The notes under the pieces: model-generated | Told to the model about the DNA's origin: nothing | The model's database searches: none | Seen by the model: only the letters and a program-made list of their open reading frames with translations | Translations under genes and position numbers: made by a program | Assembly: GCA_903919625.1 (NCBI GenBank) | Contig: CAIXIZ010000338.1 | Span: 1-5,490, forward strand | Source: an uncultured Verrucomicrobiota bacterium | Lineage (GTDB): Bacteria; Verrucomicrobiota; Verrucomicrobiia; Opitutales; Opitutaceae | Length of the DNA: 5,490 bases | Direction: 5' to 3' | Shown here: piece after piece, positions 4,804-5,490 of the stretch | How the letters are laid out: every line of letters begins with the position of its first letter | Position numbering within the stretch: the stretch's first letter is position 1

Positions 4804-5490
4804 TTGAACCTCCTCGACCGTTATCTGCTGCGTGAATGGCTGAAAATCTTCGGCTTGGCGCTGGCCGCCATGCTCGGGCTGCTGCTGCTGTTCGCCGTCA
4901 AGGAAGACCTCACCCGCCTGCTCGACAACCGTGCAGGGATTGCCGATGTGACGGTATATTATGCGGTCAAACTGCCCGGCTACCTCTCATTTGTGCTGCC
5001 CCTGGTCATGCTGCTTTCCCTTCTCTACACGCTCGGCATGCTGCACCGCAACGGCGAGATCAATGCCCTGCGGGCGGCGGGCGTGGGGCTGGTCCGGATC
5101 ACGCGCATCCTCTGGCTGGCTGGCGCGCTGTTATGCGGCCTGATGGGCTGGCTGAACGCCAGCGTCATTCCGTGGTCAGTCGAGGAATCCCGCCTGATCT
5201 TGCAAAACCTGATCTACCGGCATGAGACCAGCACGGCCTCACCCGAGCAGGTGGGGGTGCGCACGGCGGTGGGATTTGCCAATCTCCGGGCCAAACGGAT
5301 GTGGTTTTTCAACCGCTTCAGCCAGTTCAAGGGCCGCGGCTACGGGGTATCGGTGGTCGAATACGACCCGCAAGGACAGGAGGTTTCCCGGTTGCTCGCC
5401 GGCGAGGCGGAACGCATCACCGGCGGGGGCTGGATCTTTTACGATGGCCGTGAAATCCGGCCCGACCCGGCCTCCCCCACGGGGATGCGC
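4804..5490 (+). CDS. lptG: LptF/LptG-family lipopolysaccharide export permease, N-terminal 229 residues (3' truncated by window edge)
   Basis: LptF and LptG form the inner-membrane core of the LptB2FG ABC transporter, which lifts lipopolysaccharide out of the inner membrane toward the LptA bridge. The frame is open to the window edge. It starts NLLDRYLLREW, the family's N-terminal amphipathic helix. Membrane segments: about 14-32 (IFGLALAAMLGLLLLFAV), 57-80 (after KLPGY) and 100-119. Between the second and third lies the family's cytoplasmic coupling region, GMLHRNGEINALRAAGVG, which docks on LptB. From about 121 the chain is polar with beta-type character (VGVRTAVGFANL; YGVSVVEYD), the start of the periplasmic jellyroll. 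The remaining third, including the last three helices, is off the window. TTG at 4804 is chosen because the family homology begins there; AGG at 4798-4800 is a weak, very close ribosome site. There is no in-frame ATG upstream, and Met23 would delete half of helix 1. LptF cannot be fully excluded. Confidence 0.88.
   Translation, partial: MNLLDRYLLREWLKIFGLALAAMLGLLLLFAVKEDLTRLLDNRAGIADVTVYYAVKLPGYLSFVLPLVMLLSLLYTLGMLHRNGEINALRAAGVGLVRITRILWLAGALLCGLMGWLNASVIPWSVEESRLILQNLIYRHETSTASPEQVGVRTAVGFANLRAKRMWFFNRFSQFKGRGYGVSVVEYDPQGQEVSRLLAGEAERITGGGWIFYDGREIRPDPASPTGMR

Noticed and set aside
4836..5225. Plus-strand 129-residue frame inside the LptG region
   Set aside because: It is a +2 shadow of the LptF/LptG permease frame, which carries the membrane segments and family motifs.

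Overview
The window looks like a GC-rich bacterial chromosome segment. My best guess is a verrucomicrobial lineage such as Opitutaceae. This is inferred from the short pseudopilin type, the NtrB-like hybrid kinase and the intergenic heptamer arrays; it is not proven by any marker gene here. No CRISPR array, transposase, phage structural gene or recognisable defence system is visible.

Layout. (1) Positions 2-403 (+) are the C-terminal third of aspartate-semialdehyde dehydrogenase (Asd), running in from the left edge. It is followed by a perfect 7-bp hairpin at 415-435. (2) A small exported protein of unknown function is encoded at 801-550 (-). A coding-looking tail in another frame continues to a stop at 446, right beside that hairpin, so the gene may be frameshifted. 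(3) Positions 3002-969 (-) encode a 677-residue soluble hybrid sensor kinase (PAS, GAF-like region, HisKA, HATPase, receiver). (4) Positions 3003-3395 hold no gene but contain two different 7-bp tandem arrays and a 17-bp direct repeat. (5) A complete tRNA-Ser(UGA) with encoded CCA lies at 3396-3485 (+). (6) Positions 3486 to about 4125 are visibly AT-richer. They contain a two-helix small membrane protein (4125-3790, -) and a probable frameshifted small gene coupled to it by an ATGA overlap. (7) A type IV pilin-like gene (4631-4275, -) is intact except for a TAA codon in its leader, immediately before the prepilin cleavage glycine. It has a good sigma-70-like promoter. (8) Positions 4804-5490 (+) encode the first 229 residues of an LptF/LptG-type lipopolysaccharide export permease, leaving at the right edge.

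The genes do not form one pathway. Asd is amino-acid and cell-wall precursor metabolism, the kinase is signalling, and LptG is outer-membrane assembly, which implies a diderm cell. The recurring theme is small minus-strand genes with apparent lesions (a nonsense codon in the pilin leader and two possible frameshifts) in the spaces between conserved genes. Either this is accessory DNA in decay or the assembly has errors. The pilin leader stop and the repeat-dense zone upstream of the kinase are the parts most worth a second look.
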